This document shows, piece by piece, positions 23,422-34,439 of a stretch of DNA of 64,000 nucleotides. Position 1 is the stretch's first letter. The number at the start of each line of letters is the position of its first letter. The notes beneath the pieces are model-generated. The model was given only the letters and a program-made list of their open reading frames with translations. It was not told the DNA's origin and ran no database searches. Position numbers and translations under genes: made by a program. Source of the stretch: Argyresthia goedartella (lineage: Eukaryota; Arthropoda; Insecta; Lepidoptera; Argyresthiidae); NCBI GenBank assembly GCA_949825045.1, contig OX463810.1, positions 35,846,201 through 35,910,200 on the forward strand, given 5' to 3'.

Positions 23422-23775
23422 ATAAACTAACGCGTTAGCTGATCAACTATCGACAGATAGTAAACAAGACCGACAGGGTTTAGAATTTAAGTTTGTTTTG
23501 TTCTTACATGTCAACCTAACACGAAGACTATTCGGGGGCTTCGCTGCGTTCGCCCCCTGTAGTCTTCACCTAAGCTGCCGCAGTGTTTGCCCTGGTATTT
23601 TGTTTGCAATTCAAGTTTTAACCAGTTTACTATTTGACAGTTTTAACCGTTAGTTTATTAACTAACGCGTCATAAAGAAAGCAGCACGCTATAGTTTACT
23701 ATCTGTCGATAGTTGACCAACTAACGAGACAAAAAAAACGTTAGTATATCAACTAACGGTTTTGACAATCTTACG
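23422..23775 (-). mobile_element. MITE family A core with alternative ends, reverse copy
   Basis: The reverse-orientation partner of 15692-16040. It contains ACATGTCAACCTAACACGAA, a core hairpin (GGGGGCTTCGCTGCG with CGCCCCC), TTGCCCTGGTATTTTG and end motifs GATCAACTATCGACAGATAG and CAACTAACGGTTTTGACA. The mariner element begins about ten bases to the right. Confidence 0.82.
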
Positions 23776-23841
23776 GTTTGAAATATAGTCAGGTCATAAG
23801 TTCTGTCACATGTGCAATATGAAATAATTTAGACATGTTTA

Positions 23842-24984
23842 TTATTTATGTAAACATTTATATAGCAAAATGAACTTAATAAAACATAGATTCTTAAGGT
23901 AATAAAGTTTATTCAAAATGACCTCCGCGAAAAATCGCACAGAATAAAGGCCTGTATTCAAAAGAATACAGGCCTTTATTCTGCGCGGCCAGTCGTCTAT
24001 CGCTGCACGAACGAGGTCCATGTCAATATCGGCGGCTGCCTTAATCAAGGATGCCTTGAGTGACTCCAAATCAGGATGAGGCTTTGAGCAGGCCTTTTCC
24101 TCCAAGTGTTGCCATATCTTGTAATCTAACGGACTCAAATCTGGACTGGAGGAGGGCCAGTCTTCGTGCCGGATGAAGTCGATTTCACGCGCCGCCAGCC
24201 AGTCTGCTTGCTGTGTGCTTTTCGCTCTATGAGCTGGCGCAGAATCTTGTTGGAATACCCAGTGCCTGTTATTAAACATGGTATGAGAAACAGGTTCCAC
24301 AAGGTTCTTGAGGACTGTATTTTGATACATAACTGCATTCGTTTTTACGCCTTTCTCACAAAAATGTACCTCAGTTAAGCCCCAATAAGAGACTCCCAAC
24401 CAAACGATGAGCGAGGATGGAAAATAACCTCGTTGGACACGCGGAATACGGTTGCTCGCTTCTTCACTGCTGTGTGCGTACACCTTATAATTTTGTTTGT
24501 TGTAGCTCTCTTCCACGGTGAAAATTTTTTCATCCGAAAAAAGAATTTCCCGATGCTTTTTTCCCGCGTACCGCTTCAACAAAGCGCGGCATCTCTTCAG
24601 TCTCAGGTCCATTTAACGAGCGTCCAAACGATGTCCTGTTTTTCTTCGATATGCCCTAAGCCCTAAGTCTTTATTGAACACCCTTTTCACCGTGGTCCTG
24701 CTTAACCCCATCTGAAGGGCCAACAGTTTCTGCTTACGTATGGGATTTCTTTGAATTCGCGCCTTGACAGCTTTTATCACTGCTGGAGTCCTAACAGAGC
24801 GAGGGCGACCACTTCTTGACCTGTCATCTATACTAGAGTCTTCATTGTATCGTTTTATGGTACGATAAACGAATCTTTTTGTTATATTCAAATTTTTCAG
24901 TAAGTCGAAAATCTGAATTGGCGCGTAACCGCATCGATGTAACGCAATAACTGCGACACGGTCTTCTTTAAGTGTCCACTCCAT
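23842..24984 (-). pseudogene. mariner-type transposase, one in-frame stop, altered C-terminus
   Basis: The enzyme would cut the element out at its inverted ends and insert it at TA sites. The frame starts at ATG 24984 (MEWTLKEDRVAVI) with an N-terminal helix-turn-helix region, a GRPRSVRT hook, and a second HTH (LSRTTVKRVFNKDLGL). A single TAA at 24613-24615 interrupts it; reading continues in the same frame from 24612. The catalytic part has SDEKIFTV (first D), FQQDSAPAH (second D) and SSPDLSPLDYKIW. The last D lies 39 residues after the second, giving a DD39D spacing. The C-terminus is abnormal: a palindrome at 23940-23983 shifts the frame, and the usual GGHFE-stop end is found in another frame at about 23909-23926. 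Apart from these two defects the gene is complete. The exact subfamily is uncertain. Confidence 0.9.
23940..23983. repeat. Perfect hairpin in mariner 3' coding end
   Basis: Arms 23940-23959 and 23964-23983 are perfect complements (CAGAATAAAGGCCTGTATTC and its reverse complement) with an AAAA spacer. The pairing extends a few bases further with one mismatch. It lies inside the transposase C-terminal codons. Confidence 0.9.
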
Positions 24985-25127
24985 ATTTAAAAATGAGGAA
25001 AATTCTAAAAATTACACATTTTTATTTTCATGAAAAATTCAAAATTCGAATTCAATAATACTTTTTTGTGGCCAGCGTTCTTAATTCAAAAGTTTTTGTT
25101 GTGTGACAGAACTTATGACCTGACTGT

Positions 25128-26867
25128 GTATATTGCTCGCAAGTAATTTTTATTATCATATCTAAGTAATGCGCAGTAATTAAATGTCACCTGCTTTTTG
25201 CCTTTAAAATTAGTATTTTCAAACATTATTTTTTGGTTGAGAGGCTCTCGTTGAAATGAAACGTGACTTGAACATTTCCAATTGATTGATATCCTAAGAC
25301 TCAACAAATAAAATATAAAAGGCGAATACATAAGCATTCATCTCAATTTGAATATCAAAAATAAAGCTTCAGATTATTCAATTCTACTTTCTGGCGGGGT
25401 CCATCTCAAAAGTCATCGAAATAGCATCTTAGAATAAGTGGTCTATTTATATTCTCGCTCACGCGGACCTGTGCAAACACGATACAGCCGGGGCCGGCGT
25501 GGGCCGAAGGGTGAGGATGGAGAGGGGATGCATAATTCTGAGAAATACGTGGGAGGTTATTGCATATTATTTTTAAAGATAAAGCCTTTTTACAGATACG
25601 TGAACCGTCAAGCGTCGTATAACAAGCGCAACTAACTCGGTCCTCCTCAGCCGTCCTGTGATTTATGAAAGAAAAAATTATATCACTGCGTTAGGCGTTT
25701 TCTCGTCGTGCATTTGTACCCACGTTTTGTCAGTTAATCATCCATTCCGTCTTTTTCGGGAAGAAATCTCTGGCAAGAGATAATATAAAAAAACTATATT
25801 CATTTATCTGTAATCCTATAATATATGTTTCTACGTGACTTATATATTTATAAGAAGACGAGTCTTATCAGAACATGACTAATATTTTAAAATGTCTGTA
25901 TGTCATGTGAGTCGTCTAGTGAGAAGATACCTCGATACCATCATAGGAAAATGTTAAAAAATCTCAATGTTTGTATTGAAATGGTTCATGAAAATACCCT
26001 TACTTTGGTCTAATAACGAGAGGTTCCGGTAAGACGAAAAATATACAAAATAATATCTCGACAAAGACCTCACTGTCTCAACGAGTTCCAGATTAGTAAA
26101 AGGATGGATTTGCATTTTGAGAAAACAATACACTCTGTGGAATAAGACGAAGGAACCACGGCATAAGATGGTATAGAAAGGCATGTGCAATTTGTTTACC
26201 ACAAGCACATTTACACAGATAAAACTAAACTCAGATTTTTTCCAGTCAATTAAGTTTAAATCATTCCTTAGACACCGTAGGTACTAACTTAAAAAAACCC
26301 TCCTTTCCAACAGATATTTAATTCAGTTTGAATAGCTCTAAAGACGTCCATATCAGAATAGGTATATAAAATACTTTAGAGTGGAAGCTCGTAGCAAACT
26401 CGTTGCACAGCATAGCTGCGTAGCATTTCGTAGCGGAGCGTAGCCCTCGTAAAAGTATGCTCCGTCGGTCGGTAGAATTAAATTATCGACTTTGAATATA
26501 GACTGCAGTCCGATTTTCAATGAAAACTAATTCAATCGCGATTCTGAAGGATTTTTTTAATCCACATTTCAAATGAATATTCCGTAATTCAATTAGCCAG
26601 CACCCATATCATGCACCGCGCGACTCGTCTTAACGCGCGAGAGACGCGAGTCGCTCGGGGCGCGTTACGGATGCAAGTAGTTATTATAGTACTTTAGCAA
26701 TGGAAACGAATATTTGATCATAATCGATAGTTAAAAAAAAATAACGCTTGACCCTCGAGAACGCCAGAAGCTATCCAAGACACCAAAAAATTAACGATAA
26801 CCAAACCAATCAAAAATATTTATCCTTCTATGTATTTACATAAGTATTTATGTCTATTAAATATACT
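25128..26867. other. No gene seen; one CpG-rich palindromic patch
   Basis: Mostly AT-rich. At 26618-26670 there is a dense CG patch with inverted GCGACTCG / CGAGTCGC words. At 26395-26465 a short motif CGTAGC/GTAGCG recurs several times. Neither has a clear meaning. Confidence 0.4.
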
Positions 26868-26970
26868 GTCTTGTAGTACCCATAAAACAAGCTTTATTGA
26901 TCTGACTATGGGCCTAGTTCAATTTGTGTAGTATTATCATGTAATATTTACTCATTATTTATTTATTAAC
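26868..26970 (+). mobile_element. LINE 3' tail
   Basis: CTTGTAGTACCCATAAAACA, AGCTTTATTGATCTGACTAT and GGGCCTAGTTCAATTTGTGT, then a TTTATTTATTAA tail. From memory this string type is a frequent LINE 3' end in lepidopteran genomes; the family is not identified here. Confidence 0.55.
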
Positions 26971-26991
26971 GATGTGCTATTTATTAAACAG

Positions 26992-27261
26992 GCGCTCCAC
27001 GCCGCATTCAATTACGAAGTAAATAAGAAGAAATCCGGCAAACCCATATACACTTGGAAAGATTCTCTTAAACACGACATCGAATACTACGGTATAGAAC
27101 ATAGGTACTGGACAGAATCAGTACACAACAGGGACGAAGTTAGGAAGGCCTCGAGCCAAATATACCGAATCTCAGAAACAGACAGCGAGGGCAGAACTGA
27201 GAGCTTACCGGATAACCCAAACGAACACGACTCAGGAATCTCAACCAAAAACAATACCTGA
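26992..27261 (+). CDS. Unassigned exon-like frame, 89 codons plus stop
   Basis: An open frame follows a good acceptor (attaaacag before 26992) and ends at TGA 27259-27261. It reads ALHAAFNYEVNKKK, then KPIYTWKDSLKHDIEYYGIE, then WTESVHNRDEVRKASSQIYR and an acidic serine-rich tail (TDSEGRTESLPDNP). The W-D-x-x-x-x-D-x spacing followed by NRDEVRK is reminiscent of C-terminal tails of LINE reverse transcriptases (D-R-x-x-W-R), which would make it an element remnant. The alternative is a terminal exon of a host gene. The base composition is less AT-rich than its surroundings. I do not recognise the protein. Confidence 0.35.
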   Translation, partial: ALHAAFNYEVNKKKSGKPIYTWKDSLKHDIEYYGIEHRYWTESVHNRDEVRKASSQIYRISETDSEGRTESLPDNPNEHDSGISTKNNT

Positions 27262-28465
27262 AAATAGGAGGAGAACAAGAAATTGAAGCAAAAAACAGCT
27301 GCTCTCCTAATCCCACATCCCTCCATATTCTACATATTATCCCATATTGACTTCAGGCTGAAGAGCATTTTATTGAAATCACTCTCCCTTCCTATCCCCG
27401 AGCAGGTCATTCCGCCCTCCTCAAAACTCCTGTCCTCCGGTATGCCGGCCGAAAGACCGGACTGTTAATTCATAAATGCTACATATATTGTTGTGGGTTA
27501 AAATACGATCAACGCCTTATAAAGACCAGACACACTCGAAAATTACGATAGTATGTAAGCTTCGTTAACGAGATTCATTTTTACAATTTAGTTGCCATTC
27601 TCGCTCATAATTCCGACTTTACTGACTCGTAATACAAGCCACATTTGCATTACAAAAGCGTGTTATTCAATTTATTATACCACAACATTTGAAGCAGCAA
27701 ATAAGGGACTTTGAAGCTATATAGCAGTTGAAGCAGGTATTGTGTTCCGCGGCCGGCATTACTGCAAAAACTACACGTGTGAAGTCGGCGTTGGGCTGGG
27801 CTCCTATAACGCAAGAAGCAGTGGTGAATTACCAGCTAAACTCAGGTTAAAGTCCCTGCATCCACGAAAGATACACGCCTTTTACCAAACGGGGTGGCCG
27901 GGGCACAGTAGTCCCCATGCTTAGCCATTCCATACTCTAATATTCCATGAGAGGGGCATAACCTGTCGCCGTAACTACGATAGATAGAAAATTAACTAAG
28001 CAGGACTCAAAGCCTTGTAAAACAGATAGAATATCTGGACGATTTACCAGTTTATTACATCAAGTAGTAACACGATATAAAAACTGCAAAGTCCCACTCA
28101 TTTGAAATTCAAAACTGGATAACTAATTAGTTAATTGGAATAGAAAATGGAGCCTTTCTGTTTACATTTATTTTATACTTTGAAAATTTGCAGACTATAT
28201 TATTTAGATTAATTTATTTTTAGATTCAGGTCACATGGGGGGCACCTACAACTTTCCCGAAAAACGTTACGCCATTGATGTGAATAATTGGTACAATTTT
28301 ACAACTACATTAACCTGAATATAATAAATTCACGTTTGGTTAATAACGAACACTAAGTTAAATGTTGCTCGGAGATCGGTGAGATAAGAGAAAATGGTAT
28401 TAAAATTATGGATACGAATTTGGAATGATAATTATGAGAATAACAATTAAGGCTGTAACGTGTGG
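27262..28465. other. No recognisable feature
   Basis: I found no gene, RNA or shared repeat. 27735-27900 is relatively GC-rich without a convincing reading frame. Confidence 0.45.
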
Positions 28466-29673
28466 TACACTAAAAGTTTCCGGAATGAATAAGAAAAAAA
28501 ACTATTACAGGTCAAAAATGAATGTATTGTTTCTCAAAATATTCTCAATTTGTGTAAATACACTTTTTCACATTTTCGATTTTAACAATTTTGAGAACAT
28601 TTGTGCCACTCCTCCGTGGTGACCTATAAACGTATTTTTATACTCTTCGACAGCCTCTCTTCTGGTGATGAAAAACGTTGCCCGCGTAATTGATTCTTTA
28701 TTTTTGGGAACAGAAAAAAGTCACAAGGTCGGGACTGTATGCAGGATGGGTCATAAGTTCTACGTTCATCACCTTCGAAAATTTGTTTGTCTGTCTGGCC
28801 GTGTGGGAACTACCATTGCCGTGGTGCAAGATGATACGGCGTTTACAGTTATTTTTACGGAGTTCGAAATTTCCAGAAAACAAATGGTCGTATACCAGTC
28901 ACTTTTCACGGAACGACGATTCTCTAAAGCAACAGTAGCCACTTGTCGAGTTTTGTTAAAAAAAAAGAAGCAATCATCGCTTAGATGCACTTTTCATGCG
29001 CGCCGCTTTGGTTGGTTTTAGCTCATCTTAAAAGACCGATTACCAAGTAGCAAATAATCTATGTTTCGTTACCAGTTGCTTTATCCTACACCAAATTTGA
29101 CTCCCCTTAGTTGAAACTGGTAAGCATGTCATTGTACCAAGTGACTCGGTCCGTTTTTTCAGCCCTGGTCAACTTTGTGGGATCCACCGAGAGCGCAGCT
29201 TTCTCACACCCAAATGTTAGTGTAGGATTGATTGTATTTTACTCATGTCTATGTCTAAGGATGCCCTAATCTCATGGTAGATCACATTTTTTGTTGTTCA
29301 CAGCGGTGAACGAACGATGGTCGCTAATCGCGAGTTTCGTTACTGAGATTTAATTCTGCAAACCAGCTATAAATATTCGTCTTGCATGGTGCTTCATCGG
29401 CAAAAGCAGATTGAAGCCCAGCGAGGCTCTGCTTAGCTGTCAAATTACACTTAAAATTGTAGAAAATCAAACTACGAAAATTTTCCCGAGTTAAATCCCT
29501 GTTAATGTAGATATGCAATTTTTTAAATGGCGCCACAATGTACAAACCATTGACTATCAGATGAAACAAACAGCATTTTCAGCCAGAATTCCATTTTAAA
29601 ATGTTGTATTTACTTTATTACTTCTTAAATATTGTTTATGTCAGGTGCCAGTTCCGGAAACTTTTAGTGTGAC
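28466..29673 (-). pseudogene. Decayed mariner element and transposase
   Basis: Terminal inverted repeats are visible: ACACTAAAAGTTTCCGGAA at 28467 and TTCCGGAAACTTTTAGTGTG near 29652-29671, giving about 1.2 kb. On the minus strand the N-terminal part reads LTRENFRSLIFYNFKC, then TAKQSLAGLQSAF and DEAPCKTNIYSWFAE (near 29330-29500). The middle reads QVATVALENRRSV and SDWYTTICF. The catalytic end reads RRIILHHGNGSSHTARQ and THPAYSPDL. The usual D of HHDNA is changed to G, and frameshifts and stops are numerous. It is a different mariner lineage from the one at 23.8 kb and much older. Confidence 0.88.
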
Positions 29674-30764
29674 CTATATATGTATAGCTCATGTGATGTT
29701 TAGCAACTAGAAATACATGTTTTGTGATATGGTGAACTTGGTAAATGTGGTAAATGATACATACTGTGTAATTCGTCTTCTTTACCGGTTATTTATTAGA
29801 CAACGCTTTATTTATAAATAATTCACTATACTGTCTTCAGAAAAAGTAATATAACCAACAAGAACCGGAATTCTTTAATGAATATATCTTTAAGTCTAAG
29901 ATTATAATTAATAGCACATGTTTTATGATTATCAGCACATAAATAAAAACATAGATAACTTTTAAACAAATATCATATTCAACAGCATTTTCATTTTATC
30001 TACCATCCTCCAGTATTTCCCTTGATCCAAACAAGGTCTTATGGTGGTCTCAATTTATCTCAGAGCCCGCCGATTATACTTATGATCCCAATGACCTTAT
30101 CGATACATTTTTACTGATTGGGAATAAAAACTCATCTTTGACAGCCTGTATCTCCGAAAATACTGAACGTAGAGAGCTCTGGTTTGCCCCAATTTGTAGC
30201 AAATTAACTTTACTTTATAAAAAAGTAGGAAATATACCCTAATAACGATTCCTTAAGGAAGCTTTCACGAGAAAAAATGCAGCAAGTGCCAGAATTTCAC
30301 ATTTTTAGAGCACCACGGGAGTAGCACAGGTTTTCAGGATTGTTAACTTGGGTATTATTTGCTCTCAGGTGTACTAACAATGTATTGAAAATCGTAGATA
30401 TAAGGCGCGTTTGCGAAGTTCGATGTTTTTATAAACTTACTGTAATAAGATGATAGGTATCTATAATAAAATATCTAAAGAATGGCCAGTAGGTACAACA
30501 CTTTTGAGTTTGACTTTCATATCATTATTTTAGTATCGGGCATTATCTGGGGGTACGGTAGTGTCTCCGCCAAGTCTAGCAAAGTCAAAACCGTACCATC
30601 TTTTTCTCGAAGCCATGCAGGACATTTTCTACCCCTCTGTTACTTTGTAGATAAAGGGAAGCCTGAATTTTCTAAGTAAAAAGAAGGCTAGTTTAACCAT
30701 GATGATCCTGGTAAACCGGTGAAACATTTACGAACTTTTTATGGAGATCATTATAAAATGTGCC
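29674..30764. other. No recognisable feature
   Basis: AT-rich DNA with short frames only. The part near 30000-30300 is less AT-rich but encodes nothing recognisable. Confidence 0.45.
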
Positions 30765-30970
30765 TTCGTATTCATAATTCATAATGTATTTAATGCACAA
30801 ATATAAAGTACGTATAGTAAAAAGTCTAAAATACAAAAAGTTAAGCAGAGCTTATCTTAAAGAGGAGTTATCTTTCAGCAAACAAATTAAGAATGAGATA
30901 GGTTGATTGTTGGGCAGCCAATGGTTTACTTATGTTATAAATAGAACATAAAATACATCCGAAATACTGA
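30765..30970 (-). mobile_element. LINE 3'-end fragment
   Basis: TATTCATAATTCATAATGTA and AATGCACAAATA, then GAGTTATCTTTCAGCAAACA, parallel the fragment at 7440-7610. It is probably the same LINE 3' end in reverse orientation. Confidence 0.45.
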
Positions 30971-31559
30971 AGTATCTCGTGAAGATCTAATTAACAACGC
31001 ACAAGAAATAGTACCCAAAAATGACAACTACTTACTAAAATAAAAGATATCCCATCAAAACCATGCATGCCTCTTAAAAAAGGCAACCCTCGCAGGGTAG
31101 GTTACTATATCGTCAAATGTTGTGAGATCTTATGTTACCTACTTATCTGTGGGAGCATATTTCCAAAAATATAATCATCAACTGTTACCAAATTAGTTAA
31201 ATAACAACATTTCATAGGGATCGTTTCAATTTATGGCATATTTATTGTGGATTATGACTTGGCAATTGCAAACGACGCGAAGTACAGGTCCATATTAATA
31301 AACGCTCTCACTTCTTAAAGTTTTCTCAGCTATGACACATCACAATTACTGTTTCGCCATATCAAATCTATAATATATATATATATATACAGGATGTCCC
31401 AAAGCTCAATGTCAAGTGGGCACCAGGTGAAAGCCCAGCATACAAGGTCTGGTAAAATATAAATAAAAAACTATGCCACTCGGTTCAAAAAATATAAGCT
31501 CGTTAAAAAAAAACTAAAATCAACATCCATTATCACATATTAAGTTACTGCGACAACAA
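30971..31559. other. No gene; AT dinucleotide repeat
   Basis: An AT repeat lies at about 31372-31390, followed by ACAGGATGTCCCAAAGCTCA. The rest is unassigned. Confidence 0.45.
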
Positions 31560-31790
31560 ACATAGCAATTCTCCCACGATTTCTTTACAACATGATCCTA
31601 AATAACCATACTATTGATAGCAGTCACAAATTGAGCAGAATATATCATCTGATTGATAAAAAATACGTAGTTTAGTTGTCTCGTGGTTTGAGAAAATCTT
31701 GTAAGTCAACTTCGACTCGTCATAACGAAAAAAAAATATTCCTTAATACCCTCGGCAAGTTTATTAAAAAAATGGCCTGTTTAATAAGGA
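31560..31790 (+). pseudogene. LINE reverse-transcriptase scrap
   Basis: This matches, in reverse complement, the stretch at 33960-34100. Shared words include AGCAGTCACAAATTGAGCAG and TTGATAGCAGTCAC. The frame reads MILNNH then DSSHKLSRI, from a LINE reverse transcriptase between the FGFR and catalytic motifs. Heavily decayed. Confidence 0.55.
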
Positions 31791-32180
31791 TTATGAAAAA
31801 GTATAACCCTAGTTACTAATCTATTAAAAATACAGTATATAGTAATAATCTTTTAAAAATACAATATAACAGTAAATATGAGTAAAACCATCTCGTAGTA
31901 TTAAAAATCAGTTGAAATTTAATGCAATGCTACCTCAATTCACTCTGCGTTTAAGAATTTCAAATACCATGGAGGTTAGGTACATACTGGTTTTCACAGG
32001 ATATTCTTGACCATCACCGCCCTGCACGTATCCTCTGGGTAGTGCTAAAAAGCAACAATCAATTACCGAAACCTTTCCTCTTCAGGTTCTCTTCTCAAAC
32101 TTGAATCTGACAAAGAGATGATCACACTTGAAACTAGCATAATGAATGACCTCCAAAGAGGTCGGACGACATTAATTAAG

Positions 32181-32229
32181 AAACAAAAGAAGCAACAAAC
32201 AATCAGTTTGTTTGTTGCTTCTTTTGTTT
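32181..32229. repeat. Perfect hairpin, 20-bp arms
   Basis: Arms 32181-32200 and 32210-32229 (AAACAAAAGAAGCAACAAAC and its complement) are perfect with a 9-base spacer. It lies in unassigned DNA before the decayed transposase at 32360. Confidence 0.88.
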
Positions 32230-32359
32230 ATTAATTCTCTGTTACCATTAGTTACACAACATTCCTCTGTGGTTTTCTGTGCGAAAAAATCTTATGTTTC
32301 TTTCTGACGAATTTGGCTTTTATTTCTGCGGACTTGATTTTGCCGGCATGTTACTACAT

Positions 32360-33725
32360 AGCATTGTAACATGCCGGATGAGTACACGTCTGAAGAATAT
32401 ACCAACATGCATATTATCTATGGTAATTGCCACTTCAATTCCTGCCGCGGCAAGACTGTATCTTGAGAGGTACGTGAACGCCGGGCATTACCCAGATCAT
32501 CACGTGTTCGTAAATGTTCACCTAGCCTATTCAAAAGGATGTTTTTCTGGTACTAGTATGTAGTAGGAGTAGGGGAAGACCGCAAAGAGGTATCGAAGAA
32601 GTAATTTTAGACGAAATTCAGAATGACTACTTCAGTACGTATTATTGAAAGATATACTGAAACTCCGATTTCTGAAATCCAATTACTATCAACCCTACCA
32701 CGGACAACGTGTACAAAGCTTGTTGCCTCGGGACTATACGTTCCTAGGCCGGACTTTTGTATGACAATGTTGGCGGGAAACAGAAAAGATCCGCAATTTC
32801 TCGACAAAGTCTTGTGGAATGATGAGTCCACGTTCAAAACAATGGGATATTTAAATCTGCACAACATGCATGAATGGCACGTAGAAAACCCAAATTTGAT
32901 GCGTGAAGGAAGACCGCTAAATGTCAATTAAAAGTATACAAGTGGACCGGAATTTTAATTGGCAAAGTTGTTTGACCGATTGAGTTGCCTGCAACATTGA
33001 ATGGAGAAAACTACTTATTTTTGGCAACAAATATAATGGATCACCAAAATATTTTTTTCCTACCCAAAATGGATAAATGAACACCAAAATGTGCAAAAAA
33101 TATCAGGGCAAAATACTGCGGTAGAGATTAGGTGAAGGGTAAAGGGGGTGAGCGTAGCGAAGCTCCCTTTATCCTTCATTTTAGGTTGAACATGTAAGAA
33201 CAACAAAAAATACTTAAAACATAAACTTAAATACACAAAACATAAAAAGAAGTTTGGTGATCATTTATCCAAACACAATTTGGTGCACATTTATCCATTC
33301 TGGCAGTCATTTCGAATTTATTTTTAGTAAAATAGGTGCGTTTTTGGTAATCGTTTAAACATAAGCCCTTATTTTTCTCCAAAATGATCTCCTGTCCTTA
33401 TTGGACGAATTGCCACTAAACATCTTCAAGACGGCTGCCCAGCGCAATAGATCAAGAATATCCCAGAAGGTGGATTCGCCGTGTGGGACTGATTGTGTGA
33501 CTCAATTGGCTTTTTTACTGGGGCTGCAAAAAAAATGTTTATGTAAAACAAATTCAAAATATCGGTGATCTCCGCCACAAAATTGCTCAAGCTGCAGAAG
33601 ACATCAATGCAGCGAGCAAGACTAATAAAAATAAAAAGATTATTTCTTAAAAGGTGTAGAGCCTGCATTTTTACAGAAAGCACGCCATTTGAACATTTAC
33701 TCATGTGAAGTAACATAGACTTTTA
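32360..33725 (+). pseudogene. Decayed DDE transposase split by a MITE
   Basis: The first half begins MPDEYTSEEYTNMHIIYGNC at 32371, then in shifted frames RYTETPISEIQLLSTL, TTCTKLVASGLYVPRPDFC and KVLWNDESTFKT (32640-32930), then LNGENYLFL near 33000. The sequence is cut by the MITE at 33000-33388. It resumes with LPLNIFKTAAQRN, PRRWIRRVG and RHKIAQAAEDINAAS up to about 33640. These segments correspond in order to an insect transposase with a DUF4817-type N-terminus and a Tc1-like DDE domain (LWNDESTF carries the first acidic residue). There are several frameshifts and stops. It would have been a cut-and-paste enzyme; it is now dead. Confidence 0.75.
33000..33388 (+). mobile_element. MITE family A, long form, inside a transposase
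   Basis: A complete long-form copy: AATATAATGGATCACCAAAA, the core TATCAGGGCAAAATACTGCG, hairpin GGTGAGCGTAGCGAAGCTCC, AACAACAAAAAATACTTAAA, GTTTGGTGATCATTTATCC and TTTTTGGTAATCGTTTAAAC. The transposase reading resumes on its far side, which fixes both ends to within a few bases. Confidence 0.85.
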
Positions 33726-33959
33726 TTACTTAACTTATTGATGGAACTCTTTTTGTTTTACTCTAATCTAGTCATTATTTTTCCATTCTAGAACTTATCT
33801 AAAATGTTGAGGTATTGTTATGGTGTCCAACTTGTTTTGATATTATATTTTTAACAGTTTTTGGTAAGAAAGTAGTAAGTATATAACTTGTAAAAATCCT
33901 TACTAATAGACATTTTTTTAAATAAACTGAAATGTTAGCACGGTTTGTTTTTTTTTTTT

Positions 33960-34190
33960 CGTTACGATGAGTCAAAGTTGTCTTATAAGATTTTCTCCAA
34001 CAACGAGACAACAAAACTACGTAGTTTCTTTTCAGTCTGACGAAATATTCTGCTCAATTTGTGACTGCTATCAATAATATGGTTATTTAGGATCATGTTG
34101 GTAAAAAAATCGAAGGAGGCTTGCTGTGTGCTGTCACGGAAACCAAATATATAATGAAGGAAGTTGTTTTTTTTTAAGTAAGCCAATATT
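33960..34190 (-). pseudogene. LINE reverse-transcriptase scrap (FGFR motif region)
   Basis: On the minus strand: YIFGFRDSTQQASFDFF, then LNNHIIDSSHKLSRIFRQ, then FVVSLLEKIL. FGFR followed by ST and a DFL/DFF motif is the finger region of LINE reverse transcriptases. It lies on the far side of the 34440-35065 fragment from where a single intact gene would have it, so it is a separate or rearranged piece. A T-rich tract follows. Confidence 0.6.
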
Positions 34191-34439
34191 TTTTTTATTG
34201 TGTTTTTTACTGTAGATATTTACATAAACTTAGCACACGTCATTTTTTGCCACTTCTCTACATTGGACTAATGTTGGGTAAGAAGGGCTAAGAAACTCCC
34301 ACATATTGATTTTTAGATCTGTTTTAAAAATTGGTTGTTTTTTAACTAATACAATTCTTACAATATTATCCATCATGAATAATAATATTTTTTAACAACA
34401 AGTTCTGTGTTGAGTTAGATTAACCCTACATATTACAGT

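Larger units (their letters stand above)
23786..25127 (-). mobile_element. mariner/Tc1 element with inverted ends
   Basis: About 1.34 kb bounded by 24-base terminal inverted repeats: AGTCAGGTCATAAGTTCTGT at 23787 and ACAGAACTTATGACCTGACT ending near 25125. TA dinucleotides lie close to both ends, as expected for this superfamily, but an exact TA duplication is not clean. It encodes one transposase on the minus strand. Confidence 0.9.
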
